Shown here: positions 32,746-41,285 of the stretch, in pieces
Layout: each line of letters opens with the position of its first letter
How positions within the stretch are numbered: the first letter of the stretch is position 1
Assembly (NCBI RefSeq): GCF_000805675.1
Contig: NZ_JSEF01000004.1
Coordinates: 241,002 to 305,001, forward strand
Reading direction: 5' to 3'
DNA: 64,000 bases
Source: Corynebacterium minutissimum
GTDB taxonomy: Bacteria > Actinomycetota > Actinomycetes > Mycobacteriales > Mycobacteriaceae
The notes under the pieces: model-generated
Databases searched by the model: none
Told to the model about the DNA's origin: nothing
The model's input: only the letters and a program-made list of their open reading frames with translations
Position numbers and translations under genes: made by a program

Positions 32746-35229
32746 GTGGCTCTTTACCGGAAATATCGTCCAGCAACGTTCGCGGAAGTGGTTGGCCAAG
32801 AGCAGGTCACCACACCGTTGTCCGCCGCCCTCGACGCGGGGCGCATTAACCATGCGTACCTCTTTTCCGGCCCGCGTGGCTGCGGAAAGACTTCGTCGGC
32901 ACGCATCATGGCCCGTTCACTCAACTGCGAGCAGGGCCCCACATCCACGCCGTGTGGCGTGTGCGATTCCTGTGTTTCCCTAGCCCCCGGCGGCCCCGGC
33001 AACCTGGACGTAACAGAGCTTGACGCGGCCTCCCACAATGGTGTGGAGGACATGCGTGAACTGCGCGATCGCGCCTACTACGCGCCAGCCGAATCGCGCT
33101 ATCGCATCTTCATCATCGATGAGGCGCACATGATTTCCGCCTCCGGTGCCAATGCCTTGCTCAAGGTGGTTGAGGAACCGCCGGAGCATGTTATCTTCAT
33201 CTTCGCCACGACGGAGCCGGAAAAGATTATCGGCACCATCCGTTCGCGTACCCACCACTATCCTTTCCGCCTGCTGACCCCGCCGGCTATGAAGGGCCTG
33301 CTGGAACGTACCGTGGCTTCAGAAAATGTTCACGTGGATGACACCGTCTACCCCATGGTGATCCAGGCTGGTGGCGGTTCTCCCCGTGATACCTTGTCCA
33401 TCCTGGACCAGCTCCTTGCGGGTGCTGGCCCCGATGGCCTGACCTACGACGTTGCACGTCCGCTACTTGGCGTGACGGACCTTGGGTTGCTTGATAACAC
33501 CGTGGAAGCCTTGGCCAACCAGGACAAGGCTGGGTTGTTCAGGCTGGTCGATGATGTCATTGAAGCCGGCCACGAGCCGCGCCGCTTCGCCATTGACCTG
33601 CTCGATCGCCTGCGTGACCTCATGATCATCCAGGCCGTGCCTTCCGCCTTGGAGGAGGGGCTCGTGTCCGCGCCGACCGACCGCGGGGAGATCCTCACTG
33701 CCCAAGCGCAACGTTTCTCAGGCCCGCAGTTGGCCTACTTGGCAGAGACCGTTAACGAACGCGTGTCCTCACTTCGCGGTGCTACCTCTCCACGCTTGCT
33801 TCTGGAGATTCTCTGCGCCCACCTCATTGTGGGCACAGCCCCGGCTGCTGCCGCTGCCGGTCAGGTTCCTGCAGCCACGCAACCAGCTTTGGGCGCATCC
33901 TCCGCCGCCCCTGCGGCTGGTGGCTCGTCCGGAGCTCAGGGCCAAGGCCCGGGCACTGCAGCGACCCAGCGCCCGCAGTCTGCAGTATCTAGTGCCCAGG
34001 ACCCTGCCGCCGCCGCTGCCGCCATCATTGCGCAGCGCCGCAGCCGCCAGGCAGCGAAGCAGAACGCTCAGCAGCAGGAGCAGCAACAGCCACAGCGCGA
34101 GCAGTCGCAGCCACAGCAAGAACAGCAGCAGTCCGAGCCGCAAGTGGCACAACAGCCTGAGCGTGAACCAGTGCAGCCTCAGCAGGCACCGCAAGAGCAA
34201 CAGCAAAAGCAAGAGCAAGAACAGCGGCAAGAGCAGCGGCAGGACACCGCGCAGCAGGATCCGGCTAGTGAAGTCCGCTCTCGCTGGTCTGACCTGCGTG
34301 CCACCATTGGCCACCGCAACAAGGTCGCGGAGATCATGCTTGCTGAAGCCCGCGTCCTGGGCGTGCGCGACGACACCCTCGTCCTTGGCCACACCACGGG
34401 TGCTCTGGCAGAGCGCATCAATTCGCCGGGTACCAACGAGGTCATCGTCGCGGTCCTCAAGGAGGAGCTCAACCGCGAGCTCAAGGTGGAGTGCGTCATT
34501 GGTACTGACCCCAAGGCCCACGGCTTCACTGTGGAGAAACCTGCTCAGCGTACTCAGTGGAACCCCAACCAACCCCAGCGTGAGGCTTCCGAGCCTGAAG
34601 AGGAGGCAGAGAGTCCGGAGACGCCTAGCTCCACCGAAACCTCCGATTCTGGCCAAGCGGAAGCGAGTGAGCAGCCGGCCACCGCTGACACGTGGGGCGC
34701 GCCGCGCCGCATCGGTGGACAGGAGCCGTCATCTGACACGACGGAGCAACGCCAGCCGACACCGCAGCGACAGGAGCCGACACCGCAGCGACAGGAAACA
34801 CCACAGCGTGATGCACAAGTGCCCCCAAAGAGGGAGGCTCGTGGCAGCCAATGGCGATCACGCATTGCTCAAGCGAGTCAGGTAGCAGCCCAACGCGATG
34901 AAGAGTTTGCCAAGGTTCCGCAGTTCGGAAACGGTGTTCCGTTGCCGCCGGAGCCAGGTCCGGATGAGGGTGAATACGACGCACCACCGGAGGAGTATGC
35001 ACCGCCGGCGGGAGCAGGTGGGGCGTCGGATAGCGCAGGACACAGGCCTGAAACACCGTCGCAGCCGACTCCGCAGGAGGTTCCTGAAACCCAGCCGGAG
35101 TATTCACGGGATGACGAGGAACGCGACATGATGGAAGCCGCGCAGAACGCCGGCGAGATGGATCATCGCAACGCCACGGAGGTTGCCATGGAGCTTCTCG
35201 CGCAAGAGCTAGGGGCGCGGCGACTATAG
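32746..35229 (+). CDS. dnaX: DNA polymerase III subunit gamma/tau
   Basis: 827 aa clamp-loader ATPase. Walker A GPRGCGKTS at 42-50, four-Cys zinc module near 64-79, Walker B IIDEAHM near 120-126, SRC-like region TIRSRTHHY near 165. After about residue 370 comes a very long low-complexity linker: a Gln/Glu/Pro stretch (about 430-500), a folded block (about 508-600), then another disordered acidic, Pro/Gln-rich part with DTPQRQE repeats (about 660-690). GTG start at 32746. I saw no A-rich frameshift site for a short gamma form. Confidence 0.93.
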   Translation: MALYRKYRPATFAEVVGQEQVTTPLSAALDAGRINHAYLFSGPRGCGKTSSARIMARSLNCEQGPTSTPCGVCDSCVSLAPGGPGNLDVTELDAASHNGVEDMRELRDRAYYAPAESRYRIFIIDEAHMISASGANALLKVVEEPPEHVIFIFATTEPEKIIGTIRSRTHHYPFRLLTPPAMKGLLERTVASENVHVDDTVYPMVIQAGGGSPRDTLSILDQLLAGAGPDGLTYDVARPLLGVTDLGLLDNTVEALANQDKAGLFRLVDDVIEAGHEPRRFAIDLLDRLRDLMIIQAVPSALEEGLVSAPTDRGEILTAQAQRFSGPQLAYLAETVNERVSSLRGATSPRLLLEILCAHLIVGTAPAAAAAGQVPAATQPALGASSAAPAAGGSSGAQGQGPGTAATQRPQSAVSSAQDPAAAAAAIIAQRRSRQAAKQNAQQQEQQQPQREQSQPQQEQQQSEPQVAQQPEREPVQPQQAPQEQQQKQEQEQRQEQRQDTAQQDPASEVRSRWSDLRATIGHRNKVAEIMLAEARVLGVRDDTLVLGHTTGALAERINSPGTNEVIVAVLKEELNRELKVECVIGTDPKAHGFTVEKPAQRTQWNPNQPQREASEPEEEAESPETPSSTETSDSGQAEASEQPATADTWGAPRRIGGQEPSSDTTEQRQPTPQRQEPTPQRQETPQRDAQVPPKREARGSQWRSRIAQASQVAAQRDEEFAKVPQFGNGVPLPPEPGPDEGEYDAPPEEYAPPAGAGGASDSAGHRPETPSQPTPQEVPETQPEYSRDDEERDMMEAAQNAGEMDHRNATEVAMELLAQELGARRL

Positions 35230-35286
35230 CTCGGCATCTGTACACTTGTCGCGTAGTGAAAATAACCGTGTGAAAGGACTTTTAGC

Positions 35287-35667
35287 ATGACTGAGAACGA
35301 TCCGATGCAGCAGGCTAACGACATGAACGACATCCTGGCGCAGGCTGCCCGCGTCCAGGCTGAACTGCAGAAGGCACAGGAAGAAATCCTGGCTGCCACC
35401 GTTGAGGGCACCGCCGGCAACGGCCTGGTGAAGGTCACCATGACCGGTGGTGCTGAGCTGCAGGACATCACCATTGATAAGTCCGTGGTGGACCCAGAAG
35501 ACATTGAGACTCTGCAGGACCTCATCGTGGGTGCCTTCAAGGAGGCTCACGCTGCTGCCGGCCGTCTGGCACAGGAGAAGATCGGCCCGCTGTCCCAGGG
35601 CATGGGCCAGTCCCAGCAGAACTACGATGGTCCGTCCATCCAGGATGTCTTCGGCGGCAACCAGTAA
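35287..35667 (+). CDS. YbaB/EbfC family nucleoid-associated protein
   Basis: 126 aa. Two long helices flanking a small beta sheet: VQAELQKAQEEI, VKVTMTGGAELQDITID, and ETLQDLIVGAFKEAH. DNA-binding dimer of the YbaB type. dnaX-ybaB-recR is a classic gene order. RBS AAAGGA. A strong terminator after it means recR is at least partly transcribed on its own. Confidence 0.92.
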   Translation: MTENDPMQQANDMNDILAQAARVQAELQKAQEEILAATVEGTAGNGLVKVTMTGGAELQDITIDKSVVDPEDIETLQDLIVGAFKEAHAAAGRLAQEKIGPLSQGMGQSQQNYDGPSIQDVFGGNQ

Positions 35668-35682
35668 GTCGCGCGATACACT

Positions 35683-35730
35683 AAAAGGCCGTTGTTGCTC
35701 TCCTTTGCGGGGAGAGCAAGGCGGCCTTTT
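35683..35730 (+). terminator. Terminator between ybaB and recR
   Basis: Stem AAAAGGCCG ... CGGCCTTTT with an inner GTTGCTCTCC/GGGGAGAGCAA helix around a 5-base loop; ends in TTTTGTG. Strong both ways. Confidence 0.85.
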
Positions 35731-35782
35731 GTGTACCCGTGCTCACGCTGGGTTCGGGATTATGAAGTAAGGGGAGCATCGC

Positions 35783-36439
35783 GTGTTTGAAGGACCACTG
35801 CAGGATCTCATCGATGAGTTCTCGCGCCTGCCCGGAATCGGGCCGAAATCAGCACAGCGCATCGCTTTCCACGTGCTGCATCAGGATCCGGAGGACATCG
35901 ACCGGCTGCAGAAAGCCCTCGGCGCTGTGCGCGATGGCGTGACCTTCTGCCGAATCTGCTGCAATATTTCCCGCGAAGAAGTGTGCCGCATCTGTATCAA
36001 CTCGCAACGCGATGCTTCCACCATCTGTGTGGTGGAAGAACCGAAGGACATTCAGGTTATCGAGCGCACTGGCGAGTATGAGGGCCGCTATCACGTGCTC
36101 GGCGGTGCGCTGGACCCGCTGGCGAATGTGGGGCCGAAGGACCTCAATATCTCGCAGCTGCTGCAGCGCCTCGGCGGCGTGCTGCCGGACCGCGAGCTTG
36201 CGGATTCCACTCCGGAAGAGCCGCTGTACGACGACACCCCGGAAATCACCGAGGTCATCCTCGCTACTGACCCGAACACTGAGGGCGAGGCCACTGCCGC
36301 TTATCTCGTTCGCCTTCTCCGGGATTTCCCCGGGCTGAAGATCACGCGATTGGCTTCAGGTATGCCGTTGGGAGGCGACCTCGAGTTCGTTGATGAGCTG
36401 ACGCTTTCGCGCGCTTTGAGTGGCCGCCTAACCGTCTAA
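35783..36439 (+). CDS. recR: Recombination protein RecR
   Basis: 218 aa. Helix-hairpin-helix [12 protein letters not shown] at 15-26, a four-Cys zinc finger (C-x2-C ... C-x2-C, about 56-73), then a Toprim domain with VVEEPKD near 83-89 and [10 protein letters not shown] near 160. GTG start with AGGGGA upstream. Acts with RecO/RecF in gap repair. The stop overlaps the stop of the convergent DUF3800 gene. Confidence 0.94.
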   Translation: MFEGPLQDLIDEFSRLPGIGPKSAQRIAFHVLHQDPEDIDRLQKALGAVRDGVTFCRICCNISREEVCRICINSQRDASTICVVEEPKDIQVIERTGEYEGRYHVLGGALDPLANVGPKDLNISQLLQRLGGVLPDRELADSTPEEPLYDDTPEITEVILATDPNTEGEATAAYLVRLLRDFPGLKITRLASGMPLGGDLEFVDELTLSRALSGRLTV

Positions 36440-37305
36440 TCGCTTCGCTTCAGCGCCTCTAAATCGGTGGTGGAGCTCATGGGTACTTCGTTCTCGGAAT
36501 AACAACTGCGATAGCTCCCGAGGTGATTGGCGTACATATCCCGGCCTGCTTCTGCTGCACGAATTTTGCTGTGCGGGCTGCTTGCATGGGCCAATCGGTT
36601 TCCGAAATACCTAATAGCCCAGTCGAATTCCTTGAATTCTGGGTCATATTTGAAGGCTGAGATTCTTCCAAGTAGTGCACAGATCCAATCTGCGCATTGG
36701 ACTGTCTGGTAGAGATGGCTTTCGACTTCGAGTGGTGGTTCGAGGAGTTTGTCTGCATCCTGGTGGGAGAACATAAATGCGGTGCTTGAGGCGAAAATTT
36801 CCATACGTTCTTTCGGGCCCTGCTTATCGAGCACCATGAGATGTCTTTGGTTTGCCGACAGTGACCAGTTGACACGCTGAATGAGTTGTTTCATGGCATG
36901 GTCATAGCGCGATTGTTCGTCTTCACCGGTGTCTTCGTTGGTGCCTCGGGGCTTTTCTTGGCCGTAGAAGATGACTTGTGCATCGAGCTGCTCGAGCTTG
37001 TTGAGCATGCGGTTCATCATCTGTCGGACTTCACGATACTTTTCAACGTTTTTTGTGGTTAGTAGTGCCGCCCCTTTCTTCTCCCAGCGTTCTACGGGAA
37101 GGCCTTTCGCGATAACTTTTGCATCAATCTCAGCTTTGAGGCCGCGTTCTTTAATTTTGCGGAATGCGCCAGAGAGCTGCCGAACATTGTTGGCTGGGAT
37201 GATGAATCCACCGATTCCGAAAACGGGGTGGGTTTTGAAATTCAAATCGCTACGGGAGATATAGGCCCCGTTATGTCCAAATTCGTCGAAATATCCGATA
37301 TACAT
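36436..37305 (-). CDS. DUF3800-family protein, likely acquired
   Basis: 289 aa. Starts [13 protein letters not shown]: the YxDExG motif that opens DUF3800 domains, a predicted RNase H-like fold seen often in phages and defence islands. A further acidic/His pattern near HLMVLDKQG and [12 protein letters not shown] is in keeping with the family. Visibly lower GC and different codon use than recR and gatD on either side suggest transfer. Start: ATG 37305 with AGGGGGGA before it. Upstream 5' sequence forms two tandem hairpins. Confidence 0.8.
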   Translation of the reverse strand: MYIGYFDEFGHNGAYISRSDLNFKTHPVFGIGGFIIPANNVRQLSGAFRKIKERGLKAEIDAKVIAKGLPVERWEKKGAALLTTKNVEKYREVRQMMNRMLNKLEQLDAQVIFYGQEKPRGTNEDTGEDEQSRYDHAMKQLIQRVNWSLSANQRHLMVLDKQGPKERMEIFASSTAFMFSHQDADKLLEPPLEVESHLYQTVQCADWICALLGRISAFKYDPEFKEFDWAIRYFGNRLAHASSPHSKIRAAEAGRDMYANHLGSYRSCYSENEVPMSSTTDLEALKRSD

Positions 37306-37325
37306 TCTTCCCCCCTTGAATGCAC

Positions 37326-37380
37326 GAAAGCTCGTGTTGTTCACACGAGCTTCGGAAGTGGAGCACCTTGGTGCGTCCAC
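37326..37380 (-). promoter_or_regulatory. Two tandem hairpins upstream of the DUF3800 gene
   Basis: Hairpin 1: AAGCTCGTGT (37328-37337) with ACACGAGCTT (37343-37352), loop of 5. Hairpin 2: GTGGAGCACC (37358-37367) with GGTGCGTCCAC (37370-37380), a 2-base loop and one bulge. Both precede the RBS on the minus strand. Either a structured leader or a remnant of a terminator of what stood there before. Confidence 0.6.
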
Positions 37381-37524
37381 TGAGTAATGTACCGTGTGTT
37401 GAAGATTTTGGTCAAGCAGTTCAAGCATGGTCGCGAGAGTCTCGCCTGGAATGACGTTTGTCCTCGTGTTGTATACATCCCCCCAGTTGGATGTGCTTGT
37501 TACTTTACGCGGTGATTAGCCTCG

Positions 37525-37565
37525 GCGCTAGGCATTTGCCGTTTACCGGTGTAGATGCCTAGCGC
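37525..37565 (-). terminator. Hairpin overlapping the gatD stop
   Basis: Eleven-base perfect stem GCGCTAGGCAT (37555-37565 in minus sense with 37525-37535). The left arm contains the gatD stop codon. No T run follows, so termination is possible but not certain. Confidence 0.55.
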
Positions 37566-38338
37566 TGCGAGCGCGGCGGCTCGGAGGCGTTGAAGCGCTC
37601 GGTGCGCAGGCGCTCGATGGCGGGGATGTCGAGGGGCTCAAGTTCGCTGAGGGCAACACCCATGGCCTTGGCCAGCAGGAGATCTGCCAGCTGTGGATTG
37701 CGGGCGAGTACGGGGCCGTGCATGTAGGTGGCGATGACGCTGCCCTGAACGGCGCCCTCGGCGGCGCGCTGAGCAGTAGTGTCGGACAAGTCATAGGTGG
37801 CAGCGGTATCAGCATTGCCGGTGCCGCGAGTCAGGGTGCCCAAAGGCTGGGCGGCCGGGCCCAAGATGGTCGCGCCCATGTGGTTCTCAAAACCGGTGAG
37901 TGGCTCGGTGAGCTCAGCGGTGATGCCCGCCTTAGTGGGCTCGGAGGCCACTTCGCCGATGGCGCGCTCGGACAGGGAGGCGGTGGTGGCGTCGAGAAGC
38001 CCCACGCCGTCCACGACGCGGCCAGATGCCCGGAAGGATTCGCCGAGCACCTGCAGACCTGCACAAATAGCCATGATTGGGCGGCCGGCAGCAGCCGCGC
38101 GGGTCAGGCCACCGTCGGCAATGAGGTGCTCAGCTGCGAGGATCTGCGCAGTGTCCTCGCCACCGCCGAGGGTGTAGACATCGAGCGAATCCGGCACCGG
38201 CTCGCCCAACTTGATGGGCACAATTTCTGCCTCGTAGCCGCGCATGCGAGCGCGCTGGCGCAACACGAGTGCGTTGCCATCGTCGCCGTAGGTGCCCAGC
38301 ACGTCCGGCAGGATGAGGCCAATCTGCAGGCTAGTCAT
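37559..38338 (-). CDS. gatD: Lipid II isoglutaminyl synthase, glutaminase subunit
   Basis: 259 aa. Class I (CobB/CobQ-like) glutamine amidotransferase that supplies ammonia to MurT for amidation of D-Glu in peptidoglycan stem peptides. Nucleophile Cys92 in AICAGLQVLGE, His in TYMHGPV near 207, GGGEDTAQ near 58. Overlaps murT by 8 bases, so the complex is made together. Confidence 0.9.
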   Translation of the reverse strand: MTSLQIGLILPDVLGTYGDDGNALVLRQRARMRGYEAEIVPIKLGEPVPDSLDVYTLGGGEDTAQILAAEHLIADGGLTRAAAAGRPIMAICAGLQVLGESFRASGRVVDGVGLLDATTASLSERAIGEVASEPTKAGITAELTEPLTGFENHMGATILGPAAQPLGTLTRGTGNADTAATYDLSDTTAQRAAEGAVQGSVIATYMHGPVLARNPQLADLLLAKAMGVALSELEPLDIPAIERLRTERFNASEPPRSQR

Positions 38339-39617
38339 TGGAGCGCTCCTTTACTGCGGCGGTGAGTGCCTTCTTGAGGTCACGGAAGGCGGTGTAGTTG
38401 GCCAGCACTTCGATGTGGCCTTCGGGGCAGGACTGAATGGCGGTGAGGGGGTCGTCGATAAGCTCATGCGAGATGTCCGCATAGACCAAACGCACCGCCA
38501 GGTCCGTCCCGCGCTCACCGGAGGCTTTGACCGGGATGTCCTCGAAGTCCTCAAAGCGCACGTCCCACAACCAGGACATATCGATACCATCGGCCACGTG
38601 GCCATTGGTGGCGATGACCAGACCATCGGCGTCACGGTCCCCCATGGACAGTGCCTCCTGCCAGCCGGCCGGGTTCTTGGCTAGGAGCAGGCGAATCGTG
38701 CGCTTGCCCAGCGTGATGGTGGAGTAGCGCCCGGCCACATCATCCACGCCCTCAGCGGCGGCGATGGCCTTGTGGCGGTCGACGCCGAAGGCTTCTACCG
38801 CGGCGGCGACGGCTTGGGCGGCGTTGCCACGGTTGGCACGACCGGGGAGGGAAAGACGCAGCTTATCGACGCCCTCCGGACTCACCAAGCCCTCCTCCGT
38901 GACGGCCCAGGTGGGGGTGGGGCGGCGGAACTCACGGCCGTCGGCAAGCTTCTTAACCGCATGCCAGTCCTCGCGATCACGCACAATGTGGCCACCGGTG
39001 CGCGGGCAGGTCACGGACTCGCCCATCCAGCCAGCACCGGCGGAGACCCAGATGACGTTCTTCGCGTCATAAGCCACCGAGGTCATGAGGACGTCATCGC
39101 AGTTGGCGATGACCAGCATGTCCGGGTGGGCCTCAACTGCACCGCGCAGGGCGCGCTCAATCTTGTTGATTTCGCCCACGCGGTCCAGCTGGTCACGGGA
39201 GAGGTTAAGCAAGACCAGCGCGGTGGGGTCGAGGTTGTCGGCGACGTGAGGGACATGGAGTTCGTCAACCTCAAGGACGAGGTGAGAGGCTTCCTTGCCC
39301 GCAAGAAGCGCGGAGATAATGCCGGCGTCCATGTTGTCACCGCCGTCGTTGGTCGCCACGCTGTGCTCAGTGCGCACGGCCGCTGCCAACATGCGGGTAG
39401 TGGTGGATTTACCGTTCGTGCCAGTCACCAGGACGGCTGGGCGCTTCTTGGCCAGGTTCTGCATGATGGTGGGGTCGATGGCACCTGCGATGAGGCCGCC
39501 AATCATTCCGCCGGCGCCGCGGCCAGTGGCGCGCGAGGCGGTGGTGGCCAGCGAGGCGGCAGTCGTAGCCACCGCGGTACGCGCCGAGCTCAGCGCGTTT
39601 CGGAAGTTAAAATTCAT
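38331..39617 (-). CDS. murT: Lipid II isoglutaminyl synthase, Mur ligase subunit
   Basis: 428 aa Mur-ligase-fold ATPase. P-loop TGTNGKSTT at 65-73, the Glu/Asp of LEVDELHV, and NLSRDQLDRVGEI near 140. The C-terminal DUF1727 domain binds GatD. The zinc ribbon of the middle domain, expected as CPRCG ... C-x-CG, reads CPRTGGHI followed by WHAVKK; only one of four Cys remains. Starts 23 bases after the DnaQ-like gene and is probably in one operon with it. Confidence 0.88.
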   Translation of the reverse strand: MNFNFRNALSSARTAVATTAASLATTASRATGRGAGGMIGGLIAGAIDPTIMQNLAKKRPAVLVTGTNGKSTTTRMLAAAVRTEHSVATNDGGDNMDAGIISALLAGKEASHLVLEVDELHVPHVADNLDPTALVLLNLSRDQLDRVGEINKIERALRGAVEAHPDMLVIANCDDVLMTSVAYDAKNVIWVSAGAGWMGESVTCPRTGGHIVRDREDWHAVKKLADGREFRRPTPTWAVTEEGLVSPEGVDKLRLSLPGRANRGNAAQAVAAAVEAFGVDRHKAIAAAEGVDDVAGRYSTITLGKRTIRLLLAKNPAGWQEALSMGDRDADGLVIATNGHVADGIDMSWLWDVRFEDFEDIPVKASGERGTDLAVRLVYADISHELIDDPLTAIQSCPEGHIEVLANYTAFRDLKKALTAAVKERSND

Positions 39618-39640
39618 GTTCCCCAGGGTAGTCGGGGAGG

Positions 39641-41236
39641 CTAGTTATCTGTGGTGCGGGAGCGGTTGTGTCCCGAGTTTTGCTGGTTCTGCTGGTGCTG
39701 GTTGCCGTTGCCGCGCCGACCGCGTCCACCGCGGCGCCGGCGCCGACGTCCATTGTTGTTACTACCCTTGTTGGAGCCGCCCTTGGCGTTGTTCTTATTC
39801 GGGGATCCGTTGTTGCCGGAATCGTCCTGAGTGTTCTTGTGGTTCTGGCCCTGGTTGGCGTTGCTCTTTGAGCCTTGACCGTGGTGGGAGGATTTCCGGC
39901 GGGAGCGGCGGCGATTCTTGTTGTGGGAGGAGCGGTTGCGGTTGTTCTGCCCGCCAGAGCCACCGCCATGGTTGCCGTGATTCCCACCGTTACCTGCGCT
40001 GGAGCCGCTGGTCTTGTCTGTTTCTTCTGGCTCCTGAGCATCTTCAATGCGCTCAAGCGCAGCGAGGAAGGCAGTGTCGGACATCAGTGGAATGTCCTTG
40101 CGGTGAGCATGCATCGGCTTGCCCACGAGATCCGTGGTGATATTGCAGACCACCAGGGAGGTTTCCCGCGTGAGCTTTTCAGAGTAGTTAAGCTCCTCGC
40201 GGGTAAGTGCCGCGATGATGGTGTCGGGGTCCTCGGTGATTTCTGGAGCGACCACGATTTCCATGCCGCGGATGAGCTCCTTGCCCGGAACGTACGGGCC
40301 GGGGTTGTGATGCTGGCGGGGAGCTTCAGCGGCATCGACGCGTACATGGGAGCGCTGCAGTCCGAAGCGGTCTGCGCGCAGGTCCTCCGGGGAGGCTGTG
40401 CTCAGTGTACCTTCACGCTGGGCGCGGTAGAGCTCTATGAGGAGGCGGGTGGCCTCACGAGAGGTGTCCTTTTCCGTGCGTTGGGCGCGCTCGACGGTGG
40501 CCTTGGGGGAAGGTGCGTTGAGGCCCGTATCGCGAGCGACGGCGGCGAGGCGAATGTCGGTGCCCCACACTCCCTGGCGGCGGGCGGTGGCAAGCGTATC
40601 GATAATGCTGACCGGGGCCGGGACGTGGCCTACCTTGACGCGGCGGCGACGTCCTTTGTTGTTGCGGTTCCGATTGCGCGCGCGGTTCTGGCGGGCAGCC
40701 GCGGTCATGGCGCGGCGAGCCTCCGCCACGATGAATCCCCAGGTGTAGGTGGTGTCGTGGACGATGAGTGTGCGGCCATCGATGAGCCTGTCCAGCGGCT
40801 TGAGCAAGGAGGAAAAAGCCTGACCAGCGTTGATCTCCTCTGGGCTTAGGCCATGCAGGTGACGCGGGCCCGGGTCACCATCAGGGTTGATGACGGCGTG
40901 AAATTCTTGGCCGACCTCCCCTGCGTCATTCAGCGTTAGCGCATCGACGGTGAGCAAGCGGCCCGTCGAGGGATGAATGCCGGTGGTCTGGATGGTGAGC
41001 GCCACGTAGGGGAACGCCGCGAGGGCTTCCTCGCGCGCCGTGTCCCTAGCATGCTTGGGATCCCGCGTGTTCTGGGAGTTGTTTGCCCCGCTGGTGTCCT
41101 TCGGGGACGAGGACGTGTCGGTGGATGTGGGGCGTGGGCCGGGCTTGGGGGCGCCTGTGCTTGGCGACGCCAGCGCTGCAGCTGCCTCAGCGCTCTTGTG
41201 CGCTGTGGGCTCGGTGGGGCTGGGTGTCGTCGTCAT
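39641..41236 (-). CDS. DnaQ-like exonuclease-fold protein, probably inactive
   Basis: 531 aa. An exonuclease fold (about residues 50-290) like DNA polymerase III epsilon: YVALTIQTTGIHP aligns with the first DEDDh motif, but D-x-E has become T-x-Q; LIVHDTTYTWGF aligns with the second, with Asp replaced by Thr; RTEKDTSREATRLL aligns with the third, with His replaced by Arg and Asp by Thr. A BRCT-like domain (about 315-400) follows. The tail (about 410-531) is basic, full of Arg, Asn, Gly, Lys and Gln. No active catalytic site is seen, so a structural or nucleic-acid-binding role is likelier. Confidence 0.8.
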   Translation of the reverse strand: MTTTPSPTEPTAHKSAEAAAALASPSTGAPKPGPRPTSTDTSSSPKDTSGANNSQNTRDPKHARDTAREEALAAFPYVALTIQTTGIHPSTGRLLTVDALTLNDAGEVGQEFHAVINPDGDPGPRHLHGLSPEEINAGQAFSSLLKPLDRLIDGRTLIVHDTTYTWGFIVAEARRAMTAAARQNRARNRNRNNKGRRRRVKVGHVPAPVSIIDTLATARRQGVWGTDIRLAAVARDTGLNAPSPKATVERAQRTEKDTSREATRLLIELYRAQREGTLSTASPEDLRADRFGLQRSHVRVDAAEAPRQHHNPGPYVPGKELIRGMEIVVAPEITEDPDTIIAALTREELNYSEKLTRETSLVVCNITTDLVGKPMHAHRKDIPLMSDTAFLAALERIEDAQEPEETDKTSGSSAGNGGNHGNHGGGSGGQNNRNRSSHNKNRRRSRRKSSHHGQGSKSNANQGQNHKNTQDDSGNNGSPNKNNAKGGSNKGSNNNGRRRRRRGGRGRRGNGNQHQQNQQNSGHNRSRTTDN

Positions 41237-41285
41237 TGTTCACAGTTTAGTACCCCGTCTATAGGAACCAGGGAAGGGCACACTC

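Noticed and set aside
32746..35229. Programmed frameshift in dnaX for a short gamma subunit
   Set aside because: No slippery A-rich heptamer with downstream hairpin was found.
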